The notes: generated by a model not told the origin, from the sequence alone. A stretch of 64,000 bases of DNA from Bacteroides salyersiae WAL 10018 = DSM 18765 = JCM 12988 (GCF_000381365.1 NZ_KB905466.1:246744-310743), one strand, 5' to 3'. Counted from the first letter of the stretch, positions 18,601-26,171 are shown. A program made the numbers and translations.

Positions 18601-18796
18601 TATCAAAAACATGCCCGAAGGTAATGGAAATAAAAATAAAATTTACATTGTCAGTTTAAACGGTCAATTGCTTTATATGGAAGAAACAGCAAGCTCGGAA
18701 GCTAACATTTCGTGTAGCAGTTATTCCACCGGCATCTATCTATTGAAGATTGTATCCGAAGACAAAGTGACTACCCGACGGTTTATAAAAAAATAA
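12605..18796 (+). CDS. Giant secreted FG-GAP/VCBS protein with Big2 and type IX sorting-like C-terminus
   Basis: This 2063-residue exported protein starts with a signal peptide (TTWLFLLLLGSGYN). Beta-rich modules of unknown type fill about 26-400. Two blocks of FG-GAP/VCBS-type calcium-binding repeats follow: about 410-830 (e.g. DYNNDGLTDF, DFNKDGYPDI, DFDKDGDIDI, DIDNDGYYDI) and about 1060-1375 (e.g. DMNGDGTMEL, DINKDGLPDI, DLNGDGIPDF). Each block is followed by a fibronectin-III-like segment and a PKD-like segment, so the arrangement is duplicated. FN3-like modules lie at about 1690-1880, a bacterial Ig-like (Big2) domain at about 1898-1972 and a C-terminal sorting-like tail at about 1975-2063 (YPSPVTDMLYI ... 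STGIYLLKIVSEDKVTTRRF). The gene stands alone, divergent from a two-component system. A surface adhesin or binding role is plausible; no catalytic motif was found. Confidence 0.9.
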   Translation: MKEQITTWLFLLLLGSGYNIESVQGQNVINEFPYELSPESYSKWTLEEGYDWIVTSSMGKPIYGFSGTGLGSYVVSPLFDFSSLDHPEITFTGENFRFETLDKQGNVLFSSSVLEGKRIVTFKIDKECCQFRFSSYHSIASVEVLTVKDLIVGEAGTTDKSPISQFPYTLEPQATGWLLTNGNWGTTTPLINGSRIALQSPRINLPEEGGSLYISGIVGSFTIYGGTDRETYNPLGYANNASPTSNIILSKDIHYLKIQSSYNGQIGALTINGFSNDLNWTVSDDTYTLSGEECEAGQTAFCWLPEVSLSISENGTKGAVSFKIASSSMENIELYFIDQNNINKETLITTTNGIATVDLGTLPTGTYKMIPGFKAVATKKGKTPTVVISKFFAGTTNGGTMQFDLNYWYDEDRDGQMEFCFGQEIYRNYWIYYGKYKLINGRTLKYEDLPEGISSLMPCNINNDKAIDYCGGILRGNYENHSFNYKVYTNDEQGENKDSQIFESWGTSRITGKSGEIFVPCDYNNDGLTDFLLPHSKVAVQLIDGSFEIHQLEILTQDEYLNRDKTNDEWSQNGNYSGVVVQNKNDAFLSGKDMFIGGKGEYTGSMGYQTSNIDFNKDGYPDIVNTGTGEILLYVAKDKYVGLPMGGAIYFRDLNNDQRLDYIVYEPASKTVTAHVYQSDGTEKTQQLISNLSMDQQVWCYDFDKDGDIDILLPFSYLESNGAAYLVVMENDGKGKFKMHETAFDEALTFRACADIDHDGYYDIVAQYAKPNVVNDVLLLKGNNKMQFELQPTPLIHLPESKDEYRIQVADIDNDGYYDIMTNDYVYSVKDLLPDITANQAPQKPEKPSYLFEPSTGFLKVNWQLGKDTESSSVDLTYALRIGTEPGKGDIYYAHAKEDGMRLNLLDGNMGYNLDRILDASGWNAGKYYIAIQAIDPMHNGSMWSEETIFEKSQSGFGFRLSDERTVCDTITLALLAPKDPSLEYKWDMADATVISESNNSSVYQIRFTTPGKKRISLQTISTKGEVSATTDENIYIFSNKIVLDTLTLTPKDYTVVYGAIDMNGDGTMELLTSNGVHEYDSKDTYNKIKKIYNTNLSFDEDMYITDINKDGLPDIVYSAYNSSQHKDYLYHCINEGDKVLSVETFENRSFSDGKYYLDFNHDGHMDYNTGSRTEINLGNDMDFAPVEIGYVGSYMSYEMPFITDLNKDGFYDGVSNYFKSDANVEVYINNGDGTITRQQIPITDTSHFADKERFTISAVADMNNDGYSDLIIQKNAQSILIALNNKNETFDEVKEIILPMDLYKVEIGNIFDFDNNGFLDIALYSSQNASILYFYNDLETKMMNFGDNRYNYDGIGRYKAALEIDLNGDGIPDFIDTDYGNYTYFRNNTSITNTHPEKPTNIRSNQTEKFVTLQWDAAKDAETPYTQMRYNISVKKQGSTGAGAFILSPMNDLKAEAAIIPYYMYPNATEYSIPLSVLPTGTYEIQIQAIDGWNATSLFSEPYLLTVESNPQMRLPLSVCAGTSAIVAYTGNASSSGITWDWDGGKQIFYTDYGKEIQYEVVWDTEGKKQISVTSDGVTSTAEIWVAPAINPEFSIPSQALLVAETPMTLPEGDYEYSWEVSKDGSDFKALGEYRVPPVRIVRNGNSNQAKATFMSTGNFVLRLSVSTPCGIATCDKSITVADELSRQEINLITVDPATGKYSISWQYPTAIPAFVSNVNIYKEGSKYNDFYLLATVPVSQTSFVDMTSNPQVQASRYRLTLQTNYGAETTPGTPHQGVHAMINKGTGNGWNVTWSQYEGAPIETYRILRGTTPNNLTVIAEISGNNTSYSDLNAPAGILYYALDFDAKYEDNWKPMQTGRQSRAGKATVRSNIVSTDGAANVIFAEDIIVHSTEEPTLSPEQTSIHLTADIYPLNATFRAVNWTIVSGNDIATVNQNGILTAKGDKNGSITVRASAIDGSNVYKEITVTADGLTSINELEKEDNTLIYPSPVTDMLYIKNMPEGNGNKNKIYIVSLNGQLLYMEETASSEANISCSSYSTGIYLLKIVSEDKVTTRRFIKK

Positions 18797-18815
18797 ACTC
18801 AAAAAACTTCTATTC

Positions 18816-18858
18816 AAAAAAAGATCCCTGCTTCGGTGTTGAAGCAGGGATCTTTTTT
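18816..18858. terminator. Strong bidirectional intrinsic terminator
   Basis: A long perfect stem (AAAGATCCCTGCTTC with GAAGCAGGGATCTTT, six-base loop) with flanking A- and T-runs lies 20 bases past the stop of the FG-GAP protein gene. Confidence 0.9.
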
Positions 18859-18920
18859 TACTTAAGTTTCGACCGTATCAAACGGATATAATCTTCTTTG
18901 GGGCAATTGTCTCTTTTTTA

Positions 18921-19059
18921 ACATTGTTAATCACCTTTTCCAAGTATTAATTCCTGTTCTACAAAACATTAATTCTTTAAGTGCAAGAATACGTATTCAT
19001 GGCTATAAAGAATTAATATTAACAGAGTGTTAATATTAATTTCTTTTTCCGATGAATAT
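18921..19059. repeat. Decayed 23-base-period array with two competing inverted repeats
   Basis: Written in rows of 23 from 18945, successive rows share an ATTAATTC-like start and GAAT/AATAT end, but weakly. Two perfect 12-base inverted repeats overlap: 18968-18979 with 19006-19017, and 19012-19023 with 19029-19040. The second has a five-base loop and is followed by TTCTTTTTCC. The rest of the gap 18859-19245 is AT-rich with no gene that I can support. Confidence 0.45.
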
Positions 19060-19245
19060 GCATGCTTCTTCTTAATAAAATACCACATTATATACTTGAT
19101 ATACAATATTTTATCTTAAAAACATCATTTCTCTGTTCTATCTTGCTTTGCCGTTTTTTCAAAAGGTAGTTTATCTATACTTATCAATACAACAACTATA
19201 TCAGTACTACCACCTCACAGTTACTCCGGATATATACGCCTTCTT

Positions 19246-20967
19246 CTATACCTCCCAACATTTCCATCCTCGGTTGGCACAGATGTAAACCACATACGTA
19301 CGCACCTTATAATTCGGGAAATGCCGCAGTGTGTCTTCGGCATAGCGGTGCACCTGTTCCACATGTTCGGGCAGGGGCGCATCCGATGCTAACATCTTTT
19401 CCGCCTCTTTGGCTTTGTAATATTTGAATTCCACCAGGCGGTCGTCCGTGTAATAATCCGTGCCCGGTATGCCGGTCATTTCGAAGTCGGCGCGTCCTTC
19501 CGAATTGTTCTGTTCGATGGCAAAGGTATAGCAACTGCTCAGGTAGCGGGATACCAACTCGAAGAAAGAGCAACGGATGAAATTTTCATTGATCTTGTCG
19601 AACACCTGCGCGGGGAACTGGCCGAGGTATTGCTCGAAATAATTCCGGACAAGCGATTCAAAATCACGTTCGTCAACGAAGCGTTCGTAAGTAGGGACAT
19701 ACCGGTTGGCGCCGCCGTCTATACGGTTCAACACGTTGTAGTAGTCCATATAGATGCTGCGCATGGTCAGGTTGGGGAGTGCCATCCGGAAGTTGTTTTG
19801 CAGGGTCGTCATGCCTAAATAGAAAAGGCTGACGGGATAGAAATTCTTGTCAAAGAACTTCTGCTTGTTGAATTTGCTGGAGAGGTCGGCTACGTTGTAA
19901 TATAATCCGTTGTCTATCACTAATGCATCCAGCATGGCTTTCGAGTTTTCCAGCGAAAGGGTGAGCCGTCGCAGCCAGCCGATGTCGGTGCGCAGGTTCT
20001 CGTCTATCATCTCTTCGGGAACTTCACCTTTATTGACTGCAAATTTCTTCAGGAAATACGTCAGTATCGTTGCATTGAACAGTTTTTCCCCCTTGGGGCT
20101 GAAACGGTAACCGTCGTAGTTGTTGACGATGAGCTGCCATATTTCGTCGTAGCGTTCCTGACTTCCGGTATACTTGTCGAGCACGTAGCGAAGATAAGCA
20201 TCCGCTTCGGCATGGGTAAAACCCAACATATTGATAAAATCGGATTCTAATGTCAGTATCTCGGCAATGTTATATCCACTGGTCAGGTCGTCCATCGTCA
20301 CAGGCAGCACACCGGTGCAGAAACAGGTACGGATACTGCCCTCGCCGATACCTTTTTTGATTACCTTGAAAAAGGTGCGCAGGAAGCTGTCGGCAGTGGT
20401 TACTTTCTCGTAGAGCGGGTCATTGTAAGAGGTCAGCAACTGGTTGGTGAAGTTATCGTATTCGTCTATCAGGATGTAAACCGGAGGGAACCCGTGTCCA
20501 CGGGCATAAGCCAAGGCTTCCTCCAGCATTTTCGAAGCATTGCCACGAGCTGTGAATTTAAAATCGCCGAAGAGGTCGTGATTGTGTAATACCATGATTT
20601 CCACAGGGCTGCAATTCAAGTCGTTAAAGTTCTGTTCCAACCCTTCCATATTATCAGCCATCACCATTGCCGAGAAGTCATAACGAATGATCATATAACG
20701 ATTGTGCTCCGGTGTAGGATGGCTTCCGATATATGTTCCACCAAAGAGATCCTCAAACCGGTGGGCCAATGTACGGTCGTAATAATGCGCTAAGGTAGAT
20801 ACCAGCAGGCTTTTCCCGAAACGGCGGGGACGCAGGAATACGGGCGCTTTATAGGCCTCGAGACGTGGGATGTAATCCGTCTTATCCACATAATAAAAAC
20901 CACGGTCACGCATTTCGGCATAGTTGGCCACGGCATAGGGAATCGTTATACGTGCTTGAATTTTCAT
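19246..20967 (-). CDS. AAA-ATPase-like / PD-(D/E)XK nuclease superfamily protein
   Basis: This 573-residue protein has the domain pair common and much expanded in Bacteroidetes: an N-terminal AAA-ATPase-like domain and a C-terminal PD-(D/E)XK nuclease-like domain (PF09820 and PF08011 type). The start ITIPYAVANYAEMRDRGFYYVDKT is typical. The P-loop is RPRRFGKSLLVSTL (about residue 46) and the Walker B is VYILIDEYDNF (about 165). Near residues 500-530 FEMTGIPGTDYYTDDRLVEF followed by KYYK gives the D...E-x-K active-site pattern. The role is unknown; mobile-element or phage-defence links have been suggested for the family. Codon use looks more GC-rich (many CGG, CTG, GCG) than in the neighbours. 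It stands alone. Confidence 0.88.
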   Translation of the reverse strand: MKIQARITIPYAVANYAEMRDRGFYYVDKTDYIPRLEAYKAPVFLRPRRFGKSLLVSTLAHYYDRTLAHRFEDLFGGTYIGSHPTPEHNRYMIIRYDFSAMVMADNMEGLEQNFNDLNCSPVEIMVLHNHDLFGDFKFTARGNASKMLEEALAYARGHGFPPVYILIDEYDNFTNQLLTSYNDPLYEKVTTADSFLRTFFKVIKKGIGEGSIRTCFCTGVLPVTMDDLTSGYNIAEILTLESDFINMLGFTHAEADAYLRYVLDKYTGSQERYDEIWQLIVNNYDGYRFSPKGEKLFNATILTYFLKKFAVNKGEVPEEMIDENLRTDIGWLRRLTLSLENSKAMLDALVIDNGLYYNVADLSSKFNKQKFFDKNFYPVSLFYLGMTTLQNNFRMALPNLTMRSIYMDYYNVLNRIDGGANRYVPTYERFVDERDFESLVRNYFEQYLGQFPAQVFDKINENFIRCSFFELVSRYLSSCYTFAIEQNNSEGRADFEMTGIPGTDYYTDDRLVEFKYYKAKEAEKMLASDAPLPEHVEQVHRYAEDTLRHFPNYKVRTYVVYICANRGWKCWEV

Positions 20968-20998
20968 ATTCTATCACTCTTTGTTACACTAACAGTTA

Positions 20999-21006
20999 CA
21001 AAGTTA
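20999..21006 (-). promoter_or_regulatory. Candidate -7 element of the AAA/PD-(D/E)XK gene
   Basis: TAACTTTG on the minus strand fits TAnnTTTG, 32 bases upstream of the start. Confidence 0.5.
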
Positions 21007-21075
21007 CAAAAGTTTTTGCATTTAAAATGATAAACAAGCAGAATATCTTCTCACACCCTATATTATTGCGAACAA

Positions 21076-21112
21076 TAAAAATCCCCTATCAAGCAATACG
21101 CCTAATAGGGGA
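21076..21112 (-). terminator. Intrinsic terminator of manA
   Basis: On the minus strand CCCCTAT (21111-21105) pairs with ATAGGGG (21089-21083) and is followed by ATTTTTATTG. It lies about 50 bases beyond the manA stop. Confidence 0.7.
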
Positions 21113-21162
21113 AATCCCATCAGAGAGATCGTATCATGTAGCGATACCGACCGTCTTATTTC

Positions 21163-22137
21163 TTATACATATGTCTCAAGAATCTTCACACTGCCTCCTT
21201 CTTCCGGAGTAATTGTGACATCTTCTGTTGAAGCAGGCAATAAAACTGTCTCACCGGCACGCAATGTCAGCTCATTGTTTTCATTGTCTTTCAGTTTACA
21301 AACTCCTTCGATACAGATAAAGATTACGAACGAATCCAACTCCGAATAGTCACAACTGATCTCTTCGGTCATATCATATATAGAAGTAGTAAAGTACGGA
21401 CAAGCAACCAATTCTACAGGTTCATCTTTCACAGCATCGTATTTCGTACGGTAATCGTCGAGTACCTCGTAATTGATGGCTTCACGTGCCAGATCGGTAT
21501 GCAATTCACGCGTCTTGCCATTGGCATCTTTACGATTGAAATCATAAATACGATAAGTGATATCCGACGTTTGCTGAATCTCCGCAATGAACGCGCCGGC
21601 ACCTATACTGTGAATACGTCCTGCAGGCAAGAAGAATACATCTCCCGGATGTATTTCATATTCTTGCAGAACATCAGTTATTGTGTTATTGTAAACGCGT
21701 TCCTTATACTCTTTCGGTGTGATCTGCTCTGAGAATCCGGAACGAAGTTTCGCACCTTTATCTGCATCAACCACATACCACATTTCAGTCTTTCCCATAG
21801 AGTTATGACGTTTTTTCGCCAACTCGTCATTGGGATGTACCTGGATAGAAAGATCTTGCTTGGCATCGATGAATTTTATCAGCAAAGGAAACTTATTGCC
21901 AAATCGGGCATAATTTTCTTCACCAACCAATTCGCCACGATATTTCCTTACCATATCGGTCAACGTCAGTCCTTTGTCGGGGCCGTTAGCCACTACAGAC
22001 TCATTGTCTTCTACGCCGGAGATCTCCCAGCTTTCCCCTACTCCCGTTAAGTTATCACTTAAGTGCTTGAACGGAACAATTTTGTCGCCTCCCCAAAGTG
22101 TCTGCTTCAGGATCGGTTCGAATTTTAACGGATACAT
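21163..22137 (-). CDS. manA: Mannose-6-phosphate isomerase, class I
   Basis: ManA interconverts mannose 6-phosphate and fructose 6-phosphate with a zinc cofactor. The 324-residue cupin protein matches the short Gram-positive/Bacteroidetes form. The start YPLKFEPILKQTLWGGDKI is characteristic. The metal ligands are visible in LSIQVHPNDELAKKRH (about 95-110) and the Glu in GKTEMWYVVD; the third His lies in FFLPAGRIHSIGAG (about 170-183). The gene is transcribed alone, away from the galactose genes, from a promoter at 22190-22222. Confidence 0.94.
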   Translation of the reverse strand: MYPLKFEPILKQTLWGGDKIVPFKHLSDNLTGVGESWEISGVEDNESVVANGPDKGLTLTDMVRKYRGELVGEENYARFGNKFPLLIKFIDAKQDLSIQVHPNDELAKKRHNSMGKTEMWYVVDADKGAKLRSGFSEQITPKEYKERVYNNTITDVLQEYEIHPGDVFFLPAGRIHSIGAGAFIAEIQQTSDITYRIYDFNRKDANGKTRELHTDLAREAINYEVLDDYRTKYDAVKDEPVELVACPYFTTSIYDMTEEISCDYSELDSFVIFICIEGVCKLKDNENNELTLRAGETVLLPASTEDVTITPEEGGSVKILETYV

Positions 22138-22189
22138 TTTGTTTTTCTGTTATAAACTTAGATTAAAATAATCAATGAATAATCGAGGA

Positions 22190-22222
22190 CAAACTTACAA
22201 AAAATATCAAATAATACACAAA
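22190..22222 (-). promoter_or_regulatory. Candidate promoter of manA
   Basis: TAAGTTTG (22197-22190, minus) fits the -7 element and TTTG (22222-22219) lies 21 bases upstream of it. Confidence 0.6.
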
Positions 22223-22345
22223 TTCAAGGCTTTTAATTAAAATCAACCGCAAAAATTTATGGATTCGTTATCAAAATATGCTTCGACAGACAAGAAACAA
22301 AACGCTAAACTTTCCTAAATGCCCATCCATATTTACTGTGAATAA

Positions 22346-22377
22346 TTTGGGAGTACGGAAGAATTTCCCTTTATTTG
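22346..22377 (+). promoter_or_regulatory. Candidate promoter of the galactose operon
   Basis: TTTG (22346-22349), a 20-base spacer and TTTATTTG (22370-22377, one mismatch to TAnnTTTG). Transcription from here would start just before the ATG at 22401, supporting that start rather than the in-frame ATG at 22278. Confidence 0.55.
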
Positions 22378-22400
22378 CAAGAAATTTTAATATATCAGAC

Positions 22401-23501
22401 ATGAATAACACATTCCCAACAGAAGGAAATTTATCCGGTCTAAACCGAGAAGATTTTCAAAAGGATATAAATGATAAGAAAACAGACTTATTTATCCTGA
22501 AAAACAAGAAAGGAATGGAAGTTGCCGTAACAAATTACGGTTGCGCCATTCTCTCTATAATGGTTCCCGACAAAAACGGAAAATATGCCAATGTCATTCT
22601 GGGACACGACAGCATAGACCATGTAATAAACAGTCCCGAACCTTTCTTAAGCACCACTATCGGCCGATACGGAAACCGAATTGCCAAAGGGAAATTCACT
22701 CTCTATGGCGAAGAACACTCGTTAACCATCAATAATGGCCCGAATTCTCTCCACGGAGGTCCTACCGGATTTCATGCACGTGTCTGGGATGCCGATCAAG
22801 TCGATGAAAGCACAATCATTTTCAATTACGTATCGGCTGACGGAGAAGAAGGATTCCCAGGTAATCTGGAAGTAGAAATGACATACCGACTCGAAGAAGA
22901 GGAAAATGCACTGGTAATAGAATATCGTGCCACTACCGACAAAGCTACTGTTGTGAACCTTACCAACCACGGTTTCTTCAATCTGGCAGGAATTGCCAAT
23001 CCTACTCCGACCATAGAAAACAACATCGTCACTATCAACGCGGATTTTTATACCCCGATAGACGAAGTTTCCATCCCTACAGGAGAAGTCTCCAAAGTAG
23101 AAGGAACACCTATGGACTTCCGTACCCCTCATACAGTGGGGGAACGTATCAATAATTCATTCCAGCAACTCGTATTCGGAGCCGGATATGACCATTGCTA
23201 TGTTTTGAACAAAGCAGAAATCGGTTCACTTGATTTGGCAGCTACCTGTACTGATCCGGTAAGCGGACGTATTATGGAAGTGTATACTACAGAAAACGGT
23301 GTACAGCTCTATACCGGAAACTGGCTGAATGGATTCGAAGGCGCACACGGAGCCACGTTCCCGGCACGCAGTGCGATCTGTTTTGAAGCACAATGCTTCC
23401 CCGATACGCCCAATAAAGCCCATTTCCCATCGGCAGTATTGCTCCCGGGAGATGAATATCAACAGATTACGATTTACAAATTCGGAACGGTCAAGAGTTG
23501 A
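22401..23501 (+). CDS. galM: Aldose 1-epimerase (galactose mutarotase)
   Basis: GalM interconverts the anomers of galactose and related sugars before phosphorylation. The 366-residue protein has the family motifs TIGRYGNRIAKGKF (about 90), NNGPNSLHGGPTGFH (about 113, with the substrate His), NLTNHGFFNLAG (about 187, catalytic His) and a C-terminal region with ICFEAQCFPDTPNK (catalytic Glu). There is no signal peptide, so it is cytoplasmic, unlike the lipoprotein homologue at 26463. The last codons and stop (AAG AGT TGA) are part of the GTTGAAAG-type repeat that follows. It heads a mutarotase-permease-galactokinase operon. Confidence 0.93.
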   Translation: MNNTFPTEGNLSGLNREDFQKDINDKKTDLFILKNKKGMEVAVTNYGCAILSIMVPDKNGKYANVILGHDSIDHVINSPEPFLSTTIGRYGNRIAKGKFTLYGEEHSLTINNGPNSLHGGPTGFHARVWDADQVDESTIIFNYVSADGEEGFPGNLEVEMTYRLEEEENALVIEYRATTDKATVVNLTNHGFFNLAGIANPTPTIENNIVTINADFYTPIDEVSIPTGEVSKVEGTPMDFRTPHTVGERINNSFQQLVFGAGYDHCYVLNKAEIGSLDLAATCTDPVSGRIMEVYTTENGVQLYTGNWLNGFEGAHGATFPARSAICFEAQCFPDTPNKAHFPSAVLLPGDEYQQITIYKFGTVKS

Positions 23502-23582
23502 AAGTTGAGAGTTGAGAGTTGAAAGTTACCATACGGCATAGACAGCGCAGCCTAATTTTCAACTTTCAACTCTCAACTCTCT
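23495..23582. repeat. Inverted-arm repeat element, GTTGAAAG type, with core
   Basis: Left arm 23495-23527 (GTTGAAA/GTTGAGA units), core 23528-23555, right arm 23556-23582 (TCAACTT/TCAACTC units). The arms can pair into a long hairpin. The core contains ACAGCGCAGCC, also present in the core of the element at 42747. It fills the galM to permease gap and supplies the galM stop codon. Confidence 0.85.
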
Positions 23583-23642
23583 CCCAGCATCATCATGTTT
23601 ACAACTAACCTAATTTTATAAACTAACAACTTTTTTAAAACC

Positions 23643-24938
23643 ATGACACAACAAAAAAAGAGCTATCTATTGCCTATCGCAATGATGTTCGCCCTCTTCG
23701 CAATGATTTCGTTCGTAACAGGACTTCCTGCTCCTTTTGGAGTCATTGTACAGAATCAATTCGGTGCAACCAATTTTCAGGCTACTTTAGGATTTGCCGC
23801 TAACTTTATCGCTTATTTCTTCATGGGTATCCCATCCGGTATGTTACTCCAAAAAATCGGATATAAGAAAACAGCATTAATCGCTATCCTCGTCGGTTTC
23901 ACAGGTGTTGGAGTGCAAGCGCTTGCTTCACAGGCAGGACCGGATTACGGTTTCACCGTTTATCTTTCCGGAGCGTTCATTTCCGGTTTCTCCATGTGTA
24001 TGTTGAACGCTGTAGTAAACCCAATGTTGAATACACTTGGTGGTGGCGGCAAAAAAGGTAATCAATTGATTCAGGCCGGCGGTACACTCAACTCTATTTC
24101 AGCTACAATCGTTCCGGTATTGGTAGGTTACCTGATGGGAACTGTTGTTGAAGAAAGAACGATTGCAAAGGCACTTCCTGCTTTGTACATCGCCATGGCC
24201 ATCTTCGCTGTTGCTTTCCTTGTATTGTTCTTTATGCAGATTCCGGAACCACGTTTGGAAAAAGCTGCGAAAACAAAAACAAAAGATCCTCACAGCCCAT
24301 TGTCTTTCCGTCACTTCATTCTTGGAGCAGTAGCCATTTTCGTATATGTAGGTGTAGAAGTCGGTATTCCTCACTTTGCCAATTTGTTTATGACTACGCA
24401 GGCAGGTGGTGGTGGTTTGGCCATCGATACCACTATTGCCGGATCGGTAGTAGGTACCTATTGGTTCCTTATGATGATCGGCCGTTTGACCGGTGCTTCT
24501 TTAGGTGCAAAATTCTCCAGTAAAGCTATGTTGACATTTGCCTCCTCTTTAGGACTGATTCTGGTTGCAGGTGCTATATTCCTGCCCACTACCATACATG
24601 TAAGCATGCCGGTATTCCAGTCTGATATTTCATTCGGTATGGCTCAGGTTCCTGTCAATATCATGTTATTGATTCTTTGCGGCTTGTGTACTTCCATCAT
24701 GTGGGGCGGTATCTTTAATCTTGCAGTAGAAGGTCTTGGCAAATACACAGAAGCAGCTTCCGGTATCTTCATGGTAATGGTTTGCGGTGGTGGTCTTTTG
24801 CCATTATTGCAAGGTGGAGTAGCCGATTCTCTCGGTTTCCTGTCCAGCTACTGGGTTATTTTCATTGCTTTTGCTTACATGCTATATTATGCACTGATCG
24901 GTTGCAAAAATGTAAACAAGAATATTCCTGTTGAATAA
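23643..24938 (+). CDS. gluP: MFS sugar permease, FucP/GluP family (glucose/galactose)
   Basis: This 431-residue inner-membrane protein has about 12 hydrophobic segments and the FucP-family features: SFVTGLPAPFGVIVQNQFG in the first helices, then the NAVVNPMLNTLGGGGKKGNQ loop near residue 120. Family members import fucose, glucose or galactose with protons. Being followed by galK after 30 bases and preceded by galM makes galactose or glucose the likely substrate. The product is co-transcribed with its neighbours as far as spacing can tell. Confidence 0.92.
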   Translation: MTQQKKSYLLPIAMMFALFAMISFVTGLPAPFGVIVQNQFGATNFQATLGFAANFIAYFFMGIPSGMLLQKIGYKKTALIAILVGFTGVGVQALASQAGPDYGFTVYLSGAFISGFSMCMLNAVVNPMLNTLGGGGKKGNQLIQAGGTLNSISATIVPVLVGYLMGTVVEERTIAKALPALYIAMAIFAVAFLVLFFMQIPEPRLEKAAKTKTKDPHSPLSFRHFILGAVAIFVYVGVEVGIPHFANLFMTTQAGGGGLAIDTTIAGSVVGTYWFLMMIGRLTGASLGAKFSSKAMLTFASSLGLILVAGAIFLPTTIHVSMPVFQSDISFGMAQVPVNIMLLILCGLCTSIMWGGIFNLAVEGLGKYTEAASGIFMVMVCGGGLLPLLQGGVADSLGFLSSYWVIFIAFAYMLYYALIGCKNVNKNIPVE

Positions 24939-24968
24939 TTTATTAACTCTTAATAATTTAAAAGTATC

Positions 24969-26123
24969 ATGGATATAGAACACGTAAGAAGTCGTTTCAT
25001 CAAACACTTTGACGGAACTACAGGATTTGTTTATGCCTCACCGGGCCGCATCAACCTTATCGGCGAACATACCGACTATAACGGTGGATTCGTATTTCCG
25101 GGAGCTATCGATAAAGGAATGATTGCAGAAATCAAACCGAACGGAACAGATAAAGTACGCGCTTACTCAATCGACTTGAAAGACTATACAGAATTCGGAT
25201 TGAACGAAGAAGACGCTCCCCGTGCCAGCTGGGCCAGATACATTTTCGGTGTATGCCGCGAGATGATCAAACGTGGTGTTGACGTAAAAGGATTCAATAC
25301 AGCTTTTGCAGGCGATGTGCCATTGGGAGCCGGTATGTCTTCATCCGCCGCATTGGAAAGTACTTATGCTTTCGCACTGAATGAACTGTTCGGTGATAAT
25401 AAAATAGATAAATTCGAATTGGCAAAAGTAGGTCAGGCTACCGAACACAATTATTGTGGCGTGAACTGCGGTATTATGGATCAGTTTGCTTCCGTATTCG
25501 GAAAAGCCGGTAGTCTGATTCGCTTGGATTGCCGTTCTTTGGAATATCAGTATTTCCCATTCAAGCCGGAAGGTTACCGCCTGGTTTTGGTTGATTCGGT
25601 GGTAAAACACGAATTGGCTTCTTCTGCATACAACAAACGCCGCCAGAGTTGCGAAGCTGCTGTAGCCGCTATCCAAAAGAAACATCCGCATGTAGAATTC
25701 CTGCGCGACTGTACAATGGATATGCTGAAAGAAGCGAAAGCAGACATTAGCGACGAAGACTATATGCGCGCCGAATATGTGATCGAAGAAATCCAACGCG
25801 TACTTGATGTTTGCGACGCTTTGGAAAAAGACGATTACGAAACTGTAGGTCAGAAGATGTACGAAACTCACCACGGTATGAGTAAATTGTATGAAGTAAG
25901 TTGCGAAGAGCTCGACTTCCTCAACGATTTGGCCAAAGAATGTGGTGTAACCGGATCACGCGTAATGGGTGGCGGTTTCGGCGGTTGTACCATCAACTTA
26001 GTAAAAGAAGAACTCTACGATAACTTCATCGCAAAAGCGAAAGAAGCATTCAAAGCTAAATTCGGCAGAAGTCCGAAAGTATACGATGTGGTAATCGGAG
26101 ACGGTTCGCGCAGATTAGCATAA
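24969..26123 (+). CDS. galK: Galactokinase
   Basis: GalK phosphorylates alpha-D-galactose at C1, the first step of the Leloir pathway. The 384-residue GHMP kinase has the galactokinase signature GRINLIGEHTDYNGGFVFP (about residues 26-44), the ATP-binding GDVPLGAGMSSSAALES (about 116-132) and the C-terminal motif GGGFGGCTINLV (about 335-346). The catalytic Asp is in NCGIMDQFASVFG. It ends the operon and is followed by a strong terminator. No galT or galE is present in the window. Confidence 0.96.
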   Translation: MDIEHVRSRFIKHFDGTTGFVYASPGRINLIGEHTDYNGGFVFPGAIDKGMIAEIKPNGTDKVRAYSIDLKDYTEFGLNEEDAPRASWARYIFGVCREMIKRGVDVKGFNTAFAGDVPLGAGMSSSAALESTYAFALNELFGDNKIDKFELAKVGQATEHNYCGVNCGIMDQFASVFGKAGSLIRLDCRSLEYQYFPFKPEGYRLVLVDSVVKHELASSAYNKRRQSCEAAVAAIQKKHPHVEFLRDCTMDMLKEAKADISDEDYMRAEYVIEEIQRVLDVCDALEKDDYETVGQKMYETHHGMSKLYEVSCEELDFLNDLAKECGVTGSRVMGGGFGGCTINLVKEELYDNFIAKAKEAFKAKFGRSPKVYDVVIGDGSRRLA

Positions 26124-26171
26124 CCCTATCTTAATAAAAAGAGGAAGAATATAAAATTTCGTCCTATAAAA

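Noticed and set aside
22278-22400. N-terminal extension of galM
   Set aside because: A promoter lies within it and the family start fits 22401.
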